From Bifidobacterium ramosum (GTDB lineage: Bacteria > Actinomycetota > Actinomycetes > Actinomycetales > Bifidobacteriaceae), in assembly GCF_009299505.1 (NCBI RefSeq), contig NZ_WBSM01000009.1:1-64000 (forward strand): a DNA stretch of 64,000 nucleotides, in the 5' to 3' direction. The first letter of the stretch is position 1, and the number at the start of each line of letters is the position of its first letter. The notes under the pieces were generated by a model. It was given only the letters and a program-made list of their open reading frames with translations, was not told the DNA's origin and searched no databases. Shown piece by piece: positions 31,125 through 39,446 of this stretch. Position numbers and translations under genes: made by a program.

Positions 31125-32252
31125 CTAGTTCAGACGCAGCTCGGTCGACGGAGCGAACAGGTGCATCTTGGACGGATCGATCTTGATCTTGACGGTGTCG
31201 CCGACCTTCGGCAGCGCACGCGGGTTCACACGAATCGTGGTGAGCTTGTTCTGGTCGGACATGACCTGGGAAGCCTCGGCGGCGGAGCCATCGGTGATGA
31301 TGTTGCCGTAGATGTAGCCGTCGGAGCCCAGATCCTCGACGTTGACGACCTTCAGGGAGAAGGCGTTCGGATCATCCGGGGTGGCCAGGGAGGCATCCTC
31401 CGGACGGAAGCCGACGACGATCTTGCCGCCGTCCTCAGCAGTCAGCTTGTTGACGGCCTCGGCCGGCAGATCCACGGTGTCCTCACCGATCTTCGCCTTG
31501 CCGTTGACCACCGGGTGGGTGTTCAGGTTCATCGACGGGGAGCCGATGAAGCCGGCGACGAAGACGTTGGCCGGACGATCGTACAGCTCGGTCGGAGCGC
31601 CGACCTGCTGCAGGATGCCGAGCTTGATGACGGCGATGCGGTCGCCCATCGTCAGAGCCTCGGTCTGATCGTGGGTCACGTACAGGGTGGTGACGCCCAG
31701 CTGACGCTGCAGAGCGGCGATCTGGGTACGGGTCTGGACACGGAGCTTCGCGTCGAGGTTGGACAGCGGCTCATCCATGAGGAAGACCTTCGGCTCACGG
31801 ACGATTGCACGGCCCATGGCGACACGCTGACGCTGACCACCGGACAGAGCCTTCGGCTTGCGGTCGAGGTACTCGGTCAGGTCGAGGATCTCAGCGGCCT
31901 TCTCGACGCGCTTGCGGATCTCTTCCTTCGGGGTGCCGGCGATCTTCAGGGCGAAGCCCATGTTGTCGGCCACGGTCATGTGCGGGTACAGAGCGTAGTT
32001 CTGGAACACCATGGCGATGTCGCGGTCCTTCGGCTGCATGGTGGTGACGTCCTTGCCACCGATGAGGATGCGGCCCTTGTTGACCTCTTCCAGACCAGCG
32101 AGCATGCGCAGGGTGGTGGACTTACCGCAGCCAGACGGGCCAACCAGCACCAGGAACTCGCCGTCCTTGATATCCAGATTCAGATCATCCACGGAGGGCT
32201 TGTCGTTGCCCGGGTAGATACGAGTGACGTGGTCGAAAACGACTTCAGCCAT
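31125..32252 (-). CDS. ugpC: ABC transporter ATP-binding protein, UgpC/MsmK sugar type
   Basis: 375-residue cytoplasmic ATPase subunit. Walker [10 protein letters not shown] (near 39), ABC signature LSGGQRQRV (near 137), Walker B VFLMDEP (near 157), then a C-terminal TOBE/OB regulatory domain (about 240-375) typical of MalK/UgpC/MsmK. No permease or binding-protein gene is next to it. In many Gram-positives a single such ATPase serves several oligosaccharide importers, and that shared role is likely here. AAGGATG precedes ATG with a small GAGACA/TGTCTC hairpin (32270-32287) in the leader. Gene symbol is by family, not by tested substrate. Confidence 0.9.
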   Translation of the reverse strand: MAEVVFDHVTRIYPGNDKPSVDDLNLDIKDGEFLVLVGPSGCGKSTTLRMLAGLEEVNKGRILIGGKDVTTMQPKDRDIAMVFQNYALYPHMTVADNMGFALKIAGTPKEEIRKRVEKAAEILDLTEYLDRKPKALSGGQRQRVAMGRAIVREPKVFLMDEPLSNLDAKLRVQTRTQIAALQRQLGVTTLYVTHDQTEALTMGDRIAVIKLGILQQVGAPTELYDRPANVFVAGFIGSPSMNLNTHPVVNGKAKIGEDTVDLPAEAVNKLTAEDGGKIVVGFRPEDASLATPDDPNAFSLKVVNVEDLGSDGYIYGNIITDGSAAEASQVMSDQNKLTTIRVNPRALPKVGDTVKIKIDPSKMHLFAPSTELRLN

Positions 32253-32619
32253 GATAGTTCATCCTTTCAGAGACAGGTACGTGTCTCACGATCCGTTGTA
32301 AAGGGATTTTTGGTTGTATTCTGTGCTTCGGTTCATGACTTCCCACATTGGCTAAGTCCCAAACCTCGGCGTTCAGTTATCTTCGGTTCTTTGAAGACCT
32401 CTTCGCTGAGCCACGTTCTACTATACACGCCGTCTCGGTCGCGTCAACGGCGTGTTTTGGGCGATCCGTTGATCTTAACGATGAGATTGCTGGAATATGT
32501 TTGCGCTCACAAAGACACGCCGATCAGGTGGTCGCGGCGACGTTCCCTTTCTCTCTTCTTCCCTTCCTCTTTCTCTTCCTCCTTCCCCGTCCTTCCCCCT
32601 CATCAACGGTCCTCCCTTC

Positions 32620-32667
32620 AACGGACATACAGCCGATTCCCCTGCCCGAATCGGCTGTATGTCCGTT
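32620..32667. repeat. palindromic intergenic element, copy 11
   Basis: Perfect consensus arms, loop CCCCTGCCCG. Preceded by the long pyrimidine tract and followed by GAGGAGAAAGGAG. Confidence 0.95.
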
Positions 32668-32731
32668 GAGGAGAAAGGAGCCTACGAGGGGAGAAGAACG
32701 TCAACGAGAAGGCCGGTGCGGAACGCACTAC

Positions 32732-32800
32732 GGGAGCGACGCAGCGTCACGAGAACGACGCAGCATCACGGGGACAACGCAGCATTATGAGGACAGCGCG
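32732..32800. repeat. degenerate tandem repeat with exact 19-bp period
   Basis: Units start at 32732, 32751, 32770 and 32789 (partial), sharing ACGCAGC and a TCAC/TTAT end. It lies between palindrome copies 11 and 12 and is non-coding. Confidence 0.7.
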
Positions 32801-32860
32801 GGAAAGAGGGGATCGGTACGTCTCGCGCAGACTCTTCCAGCGCATGTTCGTCTTGTTTCT

Positions 32861-32908
32861 AACGGACATACAGCCGATTTAGGTGGCCGAATCGGCTGTA
32901 TGTCCGTT
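32861..32908. repeat. palindromic intergenic element, copy 12
   Basis: Perfect consensus arms, loop TAGGTGGCCG; followed by GAGGGGGGAAG and then a long purine tract. Confidence 0.95.
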
Positions 32909-32936
32909 GAGGGGGGAAGCCGACTGAGGGCAAGAA

Positions 32937-33019
32937 CAGTCGCAAGGAAAAGGAGGAAGAGGAGGAAGAGGAGGAAGAGGAAAAGAGGGGAAAAGTAGGG
33001 AGAGTGGAGAAAACGGGAG
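32937..33019. repeat. homopurine tract with 9-bp GGAGGAAGA repeats
   Basis: Almost uninterrupted G/A over about 80 nt with GGAGGAAGA repeated about three times. Such tracts can form triplex DNA and are prone to slippage. Its complement-like pyrimidine tract lies 330 bp to the left. Confidence 0.75.
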
Positions 33020-33137
33020 GATGGATAAGGCAAGGAAGAGGGGAACGGGGGGCACTCCACGTGAGCTCGCCCGGCGCCCCTCCGACGCGTCGGCTAGAAT
33101 CGGGAAGGATCGGACACGGGGACGCGGGAGGTCAGTC

Positions 33138-33851
33138 ATGCGCGAAATCCGAATCGGCGTGGTCGAAGACGACCCGTCCGCATGCCAACGCGTACTCGAC
33201 TACCTCAACCAATACCAATCGGAAACCGGCGAACGATTCGTCGTCTCCGTCTTCGACGACGGCGCACAAATCGCCGAACAATACGCTCCCGTCTATGACA
33301 TCCTCCTCCTCGACATCGAAATGCGGCACATGGACGGCATGGAAGCCGCCCGCCGCATCCGCGAGCGCGACGACTCCGTCATCATCGTGTTCATCACCGC
33401 CGCACCGCAGTACGCGATCACCGGATACCAGGTCGGCGCACTGTCGTACATGCTCAAACCGGTACCATACTTCGCCTTCAAACAGGAGATCAAACGATCG
33501 ATCGACACGGTCCGCCGCCGCGCGGACGACGCGATCCTCATCGACGTCGGCGGTCGGCAGCAGCGGCTGGAACTCGCCGACGTCGTCTACCTCGAATCGA
33601 TCCGCCACACGATCATCATCCACCTGCTCGGCGGCAGCATGTCCGTCTCCGGCACGCTCAAGGACTTCGAGACACGGCTCACCGGTCACGACTTCTTCCG
33701 GTCGAACTCGTGCTACCTGGTGAACCTGCGACACGTGACCGGCGTGGCGGATCAGGACTGCATCATGTCGAACGGCGAGCGTTTGCGCGTGAGCCGGCCG
33801 CGCAAAAAGGCGTTCCTGACAGCGCTCACCGACTATATGGGTGGCGCGTGA
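33138..33851 (+). CDS. LytTR-family response regulator
   Basis: 237 residues. A receiver domain (1-120) has the acidic pair EDD near residue 10 and phospho-acceptor Asp in ILLLDIEMRHMDG (near 57). A C-terminal LytTR DNA-binding domain (about 135-235) carries VVYLESIRHTIIIHL and the FFRSNSCYLVNLRHV segment. GGGAGGT precedes ATG 33138. Its stop TGA shares its A with the ATG of the sensor kinase, so the pair is tightly coupled. LytTR/GHKL pairs often answer peptide pheromones or control cell-surface and bacteriocin genes; the target and signal here are not visible. Confidence 0.92.
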   Translation: MREIRIGVVEDDPSACQRVLDYLNQYQSETGERFVVSVFDDGAQIAEQYAPVYDILLLDIEMRHMDGMEAARRIRERDDSVIIVFITAAPQYAITGYQVGALSYMLKPVPYFAFKQEIKRSIDTVRRRADDAILIDVGGRQQRLELADVVYLESIRHTIIIHLLGGSMSVSGTLKDFETRLTGHDFFRSNSCYLVNLRHVTGVADQDCIMSNGERLRVSRPRKKAFLTALTDYMGGA

Positions 33852-35221
33852 TGGGCGGGCTCGACGGGACGATCACCAACGCTTTGCCCGATATTCCGCG
33901 ACTGTACTCGGCGATCAGCGAGTGGCTGGCCTGCGTGATGTACCTCGCCGTCATCTACCGCCGCGCGCCGCTACGGCGAACGATGGCAACCGGCGCAGCA
34001 GGACTGGCCGTGCTGATCGCCATCCAGTACGCCGCCGGTGCGCTGCCGCTGTGGCTGTGGCTGTTCGGCATGCTGCTCGCGTTCGGCAGCATGTATGCGA
34101 TCATCCGAATCGGCGCGGGAACCGGGCGGCGCGAGGGACTCTATATAACAGCGCGCGCGTTCGTGCTCGCCGAACTCGTCGCCTCGCTGTACTGGCAGCT
34201 GACAACGTTCGTCGGCTCGCACCTCGGAGGCCTCGGGAACGAGGGAGACAGCACCGGCGGCGCGGCATTCGCATGGCCGTCATGGCAATCCTGGCTGATC
34301 CTGATCATCACCTACACGCTGTGCATCGGCGCGGCATGGCTCGTCGAACGTGGCAACTTCAGCAACACCGAACCGACCGCAACCACACGGCAACTGCTGA
34401 TCGGTACCATCGGCATCACCATCGCGACATTCGCCATGAGCAACCTCAGCTTCGTCTCCACCAACACGCCATTCTCCGGAACGGTCGGGCAGGAGATCTT
34501 CTACATCCGCACACTGGTGGATTTCTGCGGATTCGCGATCCTCTACGCACAGCAGGAGCAGGCGCGACGCATGGAGGCGAGCGCGGAACTCGCGTCGATC
34601 AACGCGCAGCTCGAAAGCCAGCATCAGGAATACCTGGCATCCAAGGAGAACCTCGAGTCGATCGGGCGACTTGCGCACGATCTCAAACATCAGATCGCAG
34701 CATTGCGCGCCGAAGTCGACCCCGAACACGCGGCGGCCGGATTCGAGCAGCTCGAACAGTCGGTGGCCGAATACAGCGCGCAGCAACATTCCGGCAACCC
34801 GGTGCTTGACGTCATCCTCACCACGAAAACACGCGTCTGCGCCGAGCGCGGCATCACGTTCACCGCCGTAGCCGATGGGGCGCTGCTGGCCGGCATGTCG
34901 TCAATGGACATTGCGTCGCTGTTCGGCAATGCGATCGACAACGCGATCGAGGCGGCGGCGAAACTGCCCAACCCGCAGCAGCGGCTCATCCGGCTCGCAC
35001 TGTATGGGCAAGGGCGGTTCACGGTGATCCGCGTGGAGAACTACTACGAATCCGCGTTGGACACCGATGCCGCGGGGAACCTACGTACCACCAAGCGGGA
35101 TGCGGCGCGGCACGGGTTCGGAGTGAAATCGATTCGGCACATCGCGGCGCAATATGGCGGCGAGGTGACGATCCGCACGGAGGACCATTGGTTTGTGCTC
35201 ACGGTGCTGCTGCCGCGGTGA
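33851..35221 (+). CDS. GHKL-type sensor histidine kinase
   Basis: 456 residues. Six or seven N-terminal membrane helices (about 10-230) form a sensor without a large extracellular domain, like AgrC/ComD-type peptide sensors. A short coiled coil leads to the phospho-acceptor His in RLAHDLKHQ (near 274), then a GHKL ATPase with N-box LFGNAIDNAIEA (near 358) and G-box HGFGVKSIRHIA (near 422). It is cognate to the adjoining LytTR regulator through a 1-nt start/stop overlap. No pheromone precursor gene was recognised nearby. Confidence 0.9.
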   Translation: MGGLDGTITNALPDIPRLYSAISEWLACVMYLAVIYRRAPLRRTMATGAAGLAVLIAIQYAAGALPLWLWLFGMLLAFGSMYAIIRIGAGTGRREGLYITARAFVLAELVASLYWQLTTFVGSHLGGLGNEGDSTGGAAFAWPSWQSWLILIITYTLCIGAAWLVERGNFSNTEPTATTRQLLIGTIGITIATFAMSNLSFVSTNTPFSGTVGQEIFYIRTLVDFCGFAILYAQQEQARRMEASAELASINAQLESQHQEYLASKENLESIGRLAHDLKHQIAALRAEVDPEHAAAGFEQLEQSVAEYSAQQHSGNPVLDVILTTKTRVCAERGITFTAVADGALLAGMSSMDIASLFGNAIDNAIEAAAKLPNPQQRLIRLALYGQGRFTVIRVENYYESALDTDAAGNLRTTKRDAARHGFGVKSIRHIAAQYGGEVTIRTEDHWFVLTVLLPR

Positions 35222-35442
35222 GCGGGGGCGGGGGGGGAGCGGGCCGCGACGGGCGGGCGGACTGACGTAGCACACACCGAGCGGGGACGCTGTGTCACCT
35301 CGCGTTTCGCAACAGGCCACGCACTGCCACGCCCCGCAAAATCAGCCTCTCAATCGTCAAATCACCTCCGCCACTTCGCGCCAAACCGCCTCCGCCATGC
35401 GTCACCCTGCCTCCGCCACTCGCCAAACCGCCTCACCCGCAT

Positions 35443-35488
35443 GGCAGAAAACGCTCGCTCACGCGTCCCTCAGCGAGCGAAAACCGCC
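35443..35488. repeat. second palindrome family, copy B (degenerate)
   Basis: Shares GGCAG-AAACGCTCGCT and AGCGAGCG with the copy at 30923. The outer AAAA segments no longer pair, so only an 8-bp core stem remains. Confidence 0.6.
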
Positions 35489-35600
35489 AGTCCCGATGGG
35501 GCGAGGCATGCAAGATGGGCACAACGCGCGCAGCGGATCGGCGGGCGGAGGGATGTTGTCGCCACCGAGGGCAAGGCGCAGGCATACCACGCAACGGATT

Positions 35601-35800
35601 GTCTTTCGCCAAACTAAGAGGCAGATATTCGTGGCTGTGCAGGTCTTTCTCCAAACTGAGAGGCAATCCCCACTGATAAATGCCACATCTGACACCACTT
35701 AGGGGGCATATAACATCGTGGCACGCAGAAAGGCTGCCTCTCAGTTTGGAGAAAGACTCGCGCAACGCCCGAAATCTGCCTCTCAGTTTGCACAAAGGTC
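35601..35800. repeat. four-copy nested inverted-repeat block
   Basis: A 23-nt sequence (GTCTTTCTCCAAACTGAGAG plus GCA) at 35643-35665 recurs perfectly inverted at 35735-35757. Outside it a related pair, 35601-35626 and 35774-35800, is also inverted (GTCTTTCGCCAAACTAAGAG against CTCTCAGTTTGCACAAAGGT). The central 69 nt are unique. Confidence 0.85.
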
Positions 35801-35839
35801 CCCGACGAAGCAGATAGCACTTCATCGGAGACCTTTGTG
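35791..35839. terminator. long hairpin, possible terminator
   Basis: CACAAAGGTC-C-CCGACGAAG against CTTCATCGG-A-GACCTTTGTG: twenty positions per arm with two mismatches and a 9-nt loop. It lies between convergent genes, overlapping the outer arm of the nested repeat block. Confidence 0.5.
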
Positions 35840-35946
35840 GGAGGAAAACACATCGCCGGTCACGACCCGACGCAAGCGCCTGTGAACAGACCGGTCATGC
35901 GCGACCACGAGCACAGACAGCTCGCCGGCTACGAGCCGCCGCACCC

Positions 35947-36546
35947 CTACTTCTTCGGCATGATCCAGAACTTAAGGATCGGATAGCTCACCACCACGGC
36001 GAGCAGCGTGTTCACCACCGACGCGATGGTGCCTGCGATGCCGGCGTTCAGCCCCCACCCTTGGCACAGCGCGGTCACATAGCCCGGCAGTACGAGGTTG
36101 ACGACCACGATCACCACGGCGAGGATCGCATACTTCCACGCGGCGTCGGCAAAGCTGGAGTCGGACTTGAATACCCACTTCATCTGCACGAAGAAGTTCA
36201 CGACCTGCGCGATCACCTCGGCGAACAGGAACGTGAGGAAGCCGCCCAGCCCGTTGCCCGACTCGGGGTAGTTAAAGATGAGGAAGTGGAACGGCGCGGT
36301 CAGGCCGAGCACGCCCACGAACACGGCGGTGCCGATCCACGTGACCACGAAGCGGGAGACGGTGGAGATGTTCGACAGCACGTTGAACAGGATGAACTCC
36401 CAGATGGTGGGGTGCGTGGCGATCCAGCGGCGGATCGGGCCCATCGCGGCGAGTTCCTCGGCGGTCGACTTGGCCAACGCAGCCGAGGCGGCTGAAACGT
36501 CCGAAACATTCGACGCGGCCTTGCCCTGTCGAGTGACGTCAGTCAT
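35947..36546 (-). CDS. GtrA-like membrane protein
   Basis: 199 residues with four predicted membrane helices spread over the last ~150 residues (EFILFNVLSNISTV, a VFVGVLG helix, FLTFLFAEVIAQVV, then a long LAVVIVVVNLVLPG helix), the pattern of GtrA/DPMS-type proteins that help move lipid-linked sugars across the membrane. The N-terminal ~40 residues are a Ser/Ala-rich cytoplasmic tail. ATG 36546 overlaps the end of the GH3 gene by 8 bp, and its AAGGAG lies inside that gene, so the two form an operon. The link between a flippase-like protein and a beta-glucosidase is unexplained. Confidence 0.75.
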   Translation of the reverse strand: MTDVTRQGKAASNVSDVSAASAALAKSTAEELAAMGPIRRWIATHPTIWEFILFNVLSNISTVSRFVVTWIGTAVFVGVLGLTAPFHFLIFNYPESGNGLGGFLTFLFAEVIAQVVNFFVQMKWVFKSDSSFADAAWKYAILAVVIVVVNLVLPGYVTALCQGWGLNAGIAGTIASVVNTLLAVVVSYPILKFWIMPKK

Positions 36547-39067
36547 GGTTGAGCTCCTTTGCGATGCGCTTGTTGGCGGATTGGTTGCGGAAGTAGGAGG
36601 CGATCAGTCCGCCGAGGCCGCGGAACGTGTGGCCGTTGCCGATCGCGACGATCGCGTCGACCATGGCCGAATCGACCATGCCCTGCGTCATTTTGCTCAT
36701 GGCGCGCGGCGGCATATTGAGGATGAACAGCGTGTTAAGGTCGGGCGCACCGGTCTTTTCGCGCACCTTCGCCTCGCGCGAAATGAGCGTGTTGGCGACG
36801 GTGCGGGCGACGAAACCGCGCGATCCGGCCCACGACGAGATCGGGTCGTTCACGCCGAACTCGACCGGCTTGCCGTCGGCAGCCACACCATTGCGGCCGA
36901 ACAGCACGGCCATTTCGACATCGGTCGCATGCTTCACGTCGCCGGTCAGATAGTGGCCGAGCGCCGGATCGGCGGGCTTCGCGTCCACGTCGCCGGCGAC
37001 GGCGAACGGCGTGCTCAACGGCAGGTGTTCGGCGTTGTCACCAACCGTGAGCGTCCAGATACCGGACTCGACCGCCCACTTGTCGGCCTTCGTGTCGAAG
37101 TGACGGAACGTATACCGGTCGAATTCGATGCGCACGGTCTGCGATTCGTGCGCGGCGAGATGGATCTTCGCGAATCCCTTGAGTTCACGCGCGGGACGCA
37201 GCACGCCAACGTTCGCACCGTCAGTGCTGTCGTCATTCGCCGCCGATCGCGACGGTCCGGACACGTACAGCTGCGCGACGGTCGCGCCGTCCACGTCGGA
37301 GTCGTTGGTCACGATGAACTCGACGCCGGTGTCGTCGGCGGTCAGGTTGGCGTACGTGAACGTCGCGTACGACAGGCCGTAACCGAACGGGAAACGCACG
37401 GGCACGCCGGCCGTCTCGTAGTAGCGGTAGCCGACGAACGGGCCTTCGCGGTAGATCGCGTCGCGCCCAGCGGCGGGATACCAGCCGGCGGACGGGCAGT
37501 CGTCGTAGCGCAGCGGCCAGGTTTCGGCCAGATGACCGGACGGGTTGACCTCGCCGACGAGCGCGCGCACGGTCGCGGACGCGCCGGCTTGGCCGGACAG
37601 GCCGACGTACAGCGCGGCGGCGACGGAGTCGAACCACGGCAGTTCGACCGGCGAGCCGGCGACGAGTACGACGACGACCGGCTTGCCAACGTTGGCAAGC
37701 GCGGCGACGAGGTCGTTCTGCGTCTGCGGGATGGCCATGGTGGAGCGGTCGAGGCCTTCGGATTCGCTGCGCTCGTCGAGACCGACGACGGCGAGGATCA
37801 CGTCGACGTCGTCGCGGCCGGCGAGTGCAACCGCGTCTTCGATGAGCACGCGGTTGGGCGCGCCCTGACGGTCGTAGCCCTGCTGGTAGCCGGTGACGGT
37901 GACGCCGGTGCGGTCAGCGGCGTTGGTGAGTTCGTCGAGGATGTTTTCGTTGCGCGTGGCGTTGACTTTGGAGGAGCCGGAGCCTTGGAACCGCGGGGTT
38001 TTCGCCATGTCGCCGATGACGGCGACGCGCGTGCCCGGCACGAGCGGAAGGACGGGGGCAGCGGCGGTCGCGCCAGCCGTCGCAGCCGCGCCGTCTGCCG
38101 TGGGCGCGCTGTTCTTCAGCAGCACGATTGATCCTTCGGCCACGTGCCGCGCGACGTTGTGATGGGCAGCGGCGTCCGCGTCCGTGAGCAGATCGTCGCG
38201 ACCGACGCCGACGAGTCGCGTGGCAGCCGCGATTTTCGCGACTTCCGCCGCACGCTTGTTGATATCGGTTTCGGACAGCGCGCCGGTTTCCACCGCGCGT
38301 TCGAGTTCGCGCACCGAGGTGAGTCCCGGCGACGGCATTTCGAGCGAGCCGCCAGCCTTGACCGCGGCGACGGCCGAATTGGAGCCGCCCCAATCGGAGA
38401 CGACCATGCCGTCGAAACCCCATTCGTCGCGCAGGATGTCCTGCAGCAGGTGCTTGTTTTCGTGCGCGTACACGCCGTTGATCTCGTTGTACGAGGTCAT
38501 GATGGTGAGCGGCGCGGCCTCGCGCACGGCGATTTCGAAGCCGGTAAGATAGACCTCGCGCATGGTGCGTTCGTCGATGACGGAGTTGCTGGCCTGGCGT
38601 CGCAGTTCCTGACTGTTGACGGCGAAGTGCTTCGGACATGCGCTGATGCCGTTCGACTGGATGCCGCGGATGAGGCCGGCGGCCATGCGGCCGGCGACGA
38701 TCGGGTCTTCGGAATAGTACTCGAAGTTGCGGCCGCACAGCGGGTTGCGCTTGATGTTGAGGCCGGGGCCGAGCAGCACGTTGACGTCGAGGTCGTGTGC
38801 TTCCTTGCCGAGCGCCTCGCCCATCTCTTCGGCGAGCGCCGGATCCCACGAGTTGGCGACCGTGCCGGCGGTGGGGAAGCAGGTGGCGGGCTTGGACGCG
38901 CCGAGGCCGAGGTGGTCGCCTTCGCCGAGCTGGCGGCGCACGCCGTGCGGACCGTCGCTCATCACGAAGCTGGGGATGCCGGCGCGGTCGCTGCCGCGCG
39001 AGTCCCATTCCGATCCGCCGGACAGCATCGCCGCTTTTTCGACGACCGAAAGTTCTTCGAGTTCCAT
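36539..39067 (-). CDS. GH3 beta-glucosidase
   Basis: 842-residue enzyme without signal peptide, so it acts on imported beta-glucosides or oligosaccharides. The N-terminal (beta/alpha)8 domain has the substrate-binding KHFAVNSQE segment and the nucleophile Asp in VVSDWGG (near 222). The alpha/beta sandwich follows (about 300-560), then a fibronectin-III-like domain (about 570-680) and an extra ~110-residue C-terminal part ending in AKELNHD, seen in some actinobacterial GH3 enzymes. GGGAGAACG precedes ATG 39067. Substrate could also be beta-xylosides. Confidence 0.9.
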   Translation of the reverse strand: MELEELSVVEKAAMLSGGSEWDSRGSDRAGIPSFVMSDGPHGVRRQLGEGDHLGLGASKPATCFPTAGTVANSWDPALAEEMGEALGKEAHDLDVNVLLGPGLNIKRNPLCGRNFEYYSEDPIVAGRMAAGLIRGIQSNGISACPKHFAVNSQELRRQASNSVIDERTMREVYLTGFEIAVREAAPLTIMTSYNEINGVYAHENKHLLQDILRDEWGFDGMVVSDWGGSNSAVAAVKAGGSLEMPSPGLTSVRELERAVETGALSETDINKRAAEVAKIAAATRLVGVGRDDLLTDADAAAHHNVARHVAEGSIVLLKNSAPTADGAAATAGATAAAPVLPLVPGTRVAVIGDMAKTPRFQGSGSSKVNATRNENILDELTNAADRTGVTVTGYQQGYDRQGAPNRVLIEDAVALAGRDDVDVILAVVGLDERSESEGLDRSTMAIPQTQNDLVAALANVGKPVVVVLVAGSPVELPWFDSVAAALYVGLSGQAGASATVRALVGEVNPSGHLAETWPLRYDDCPSAGWYPAAGRDAIYREGPFVGYRYYETAGVPVRFPFGYGLSYATFTYANLTADDTGVEFIVTNDSDVDGATVAQLYVSGPSRSAANDDSTDGANVGVLRPARELKGFAKIHLAAHESQTVRIEFDRYTFRHFDTKADKWAVESGIWTLTVGDNAEHLPLSTPFAVAGDVDAKPADPALGHYLTGDVKHATDVEMAVLFGRNGVAADGKPVEFGVNDPISSWAGSRGFVARTVANTLISREAKVREKTGAPDLNTLFILNMPPRAMSKMTQGMVDSAMVDAIVAIGNGHTFRGLGGLIASYFRNQSANKRIAKELNHD

Positions 39068-39148
39068 ACGTTCTCCCTTGTACTGGCTGGTATCGTCCGC
39101 TTCGGCGAATCCGCCATGCCACGTTGCCGCACGCGATTCGTCGCTAGT

Positions 39149-39161
39149 CTGATTCAATCAG
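39149..39161. promoter_or_regulatory. candidate operator CTGATT-C-AATCAG
   Basis: Perfect 6-bp inverted repeat around one base, in the likely promoter zone of the GH3 operon. The binding protein is unknown. Confidence 0.35.
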
Positions 39162-39239
39162 GTTCCGGCGCGGCGTGACGGTCCGTTTACACAACCTGTC
39201 GTTTTACCAGCACGATCGGTTCCGTCGACCGGTCTCCCC

Positions 39240-39287
39240 AACGGACATACAGCCGAAATACCGGGGTCAATCGGCTGTATGTCCGTT
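39240..39287. repeat. palindromic intergenic element, copy 13
   Basis: Left arm ends CCGAAAT, so the inner three pairs are lost; the outer 16 pairs are intact. Confidence 0.93.
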
Positions 39288-39373
39288 AGAGGAAGGCATG
39301 TGACGCCGAGGAACGCATGGGGGGAGGGGAGGCACTTCTCGGAGCGCTTCCGGAGGGATTTCGCTCCTTTTCC

Positions 39374-39420
39374 GACGGACATACAGCCGATTTTGCGGCG
39401 TAATCGGCTGTATGTCCGTT
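39374..39420. repeat. palindromic intergenic element, copy 14
   Basis: First base G instead of A, otherwise perfect arms; loop TTGCGGCGT. Confidence 0.94.
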
Positions 39421-39446
39421 GAGGTGTATTCGCGGCAGGGACATCG

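Larger units (their letters stand above)
32253..33137. other. 885-bp divergent gap with repeats and homopurine/homopyrimidine tracts
   Basis: Besides the ugpC promoter this gap holds palindrome copies 11 and 12, an exact 19-bp-period tandem repeat (32732-32800), a pyrimidine tract (about 32537-32618) and a purine tract (about 32937-33019). No gene is supported. The GGGAGG ribosome site of the response-regulator gene lies at its right edge. Confidence 0.6.
35222..35946. other. 725-bp gap holding nested inverted repeats
   Basis: Between the sensor kinase and the convergent GtrA-like gene. From left to right: degenerate CGCCAAACCGCCTC repeats (35358-35440), a degenerate second-family palindrome (35443-35488), a four-copy nested inverted-repeat block (35601-35800) and a further long hairpin (35791-35839). 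No protein gene is supported. Confidence 0.65.
39068..39446. other. gap upstream of the GH3 gene
   Basis: 379 bp between two leftward genes. It holds the odd palindrome CTGATT-C-AATCAG (39149-39161), which sits 82 bp upstream of the GH3 start and is a candidate operator, and palindromic-element copies 13 and 14. No gene is seen. Confidence 0.5.

Noticed and set aside
31125..32252. Naming the ABC ATPase for a specific sugar
   Set aside because: No permease or binding protein is adjacent, and UgpC, MalK and MsmK share all visible motifs.
35614..35853. Small minus-strand protein with VFLQTERQ repeats
   Set aside because: The repeats are the translation of the inverted-repeat block; no ribosome site or homology is evident.
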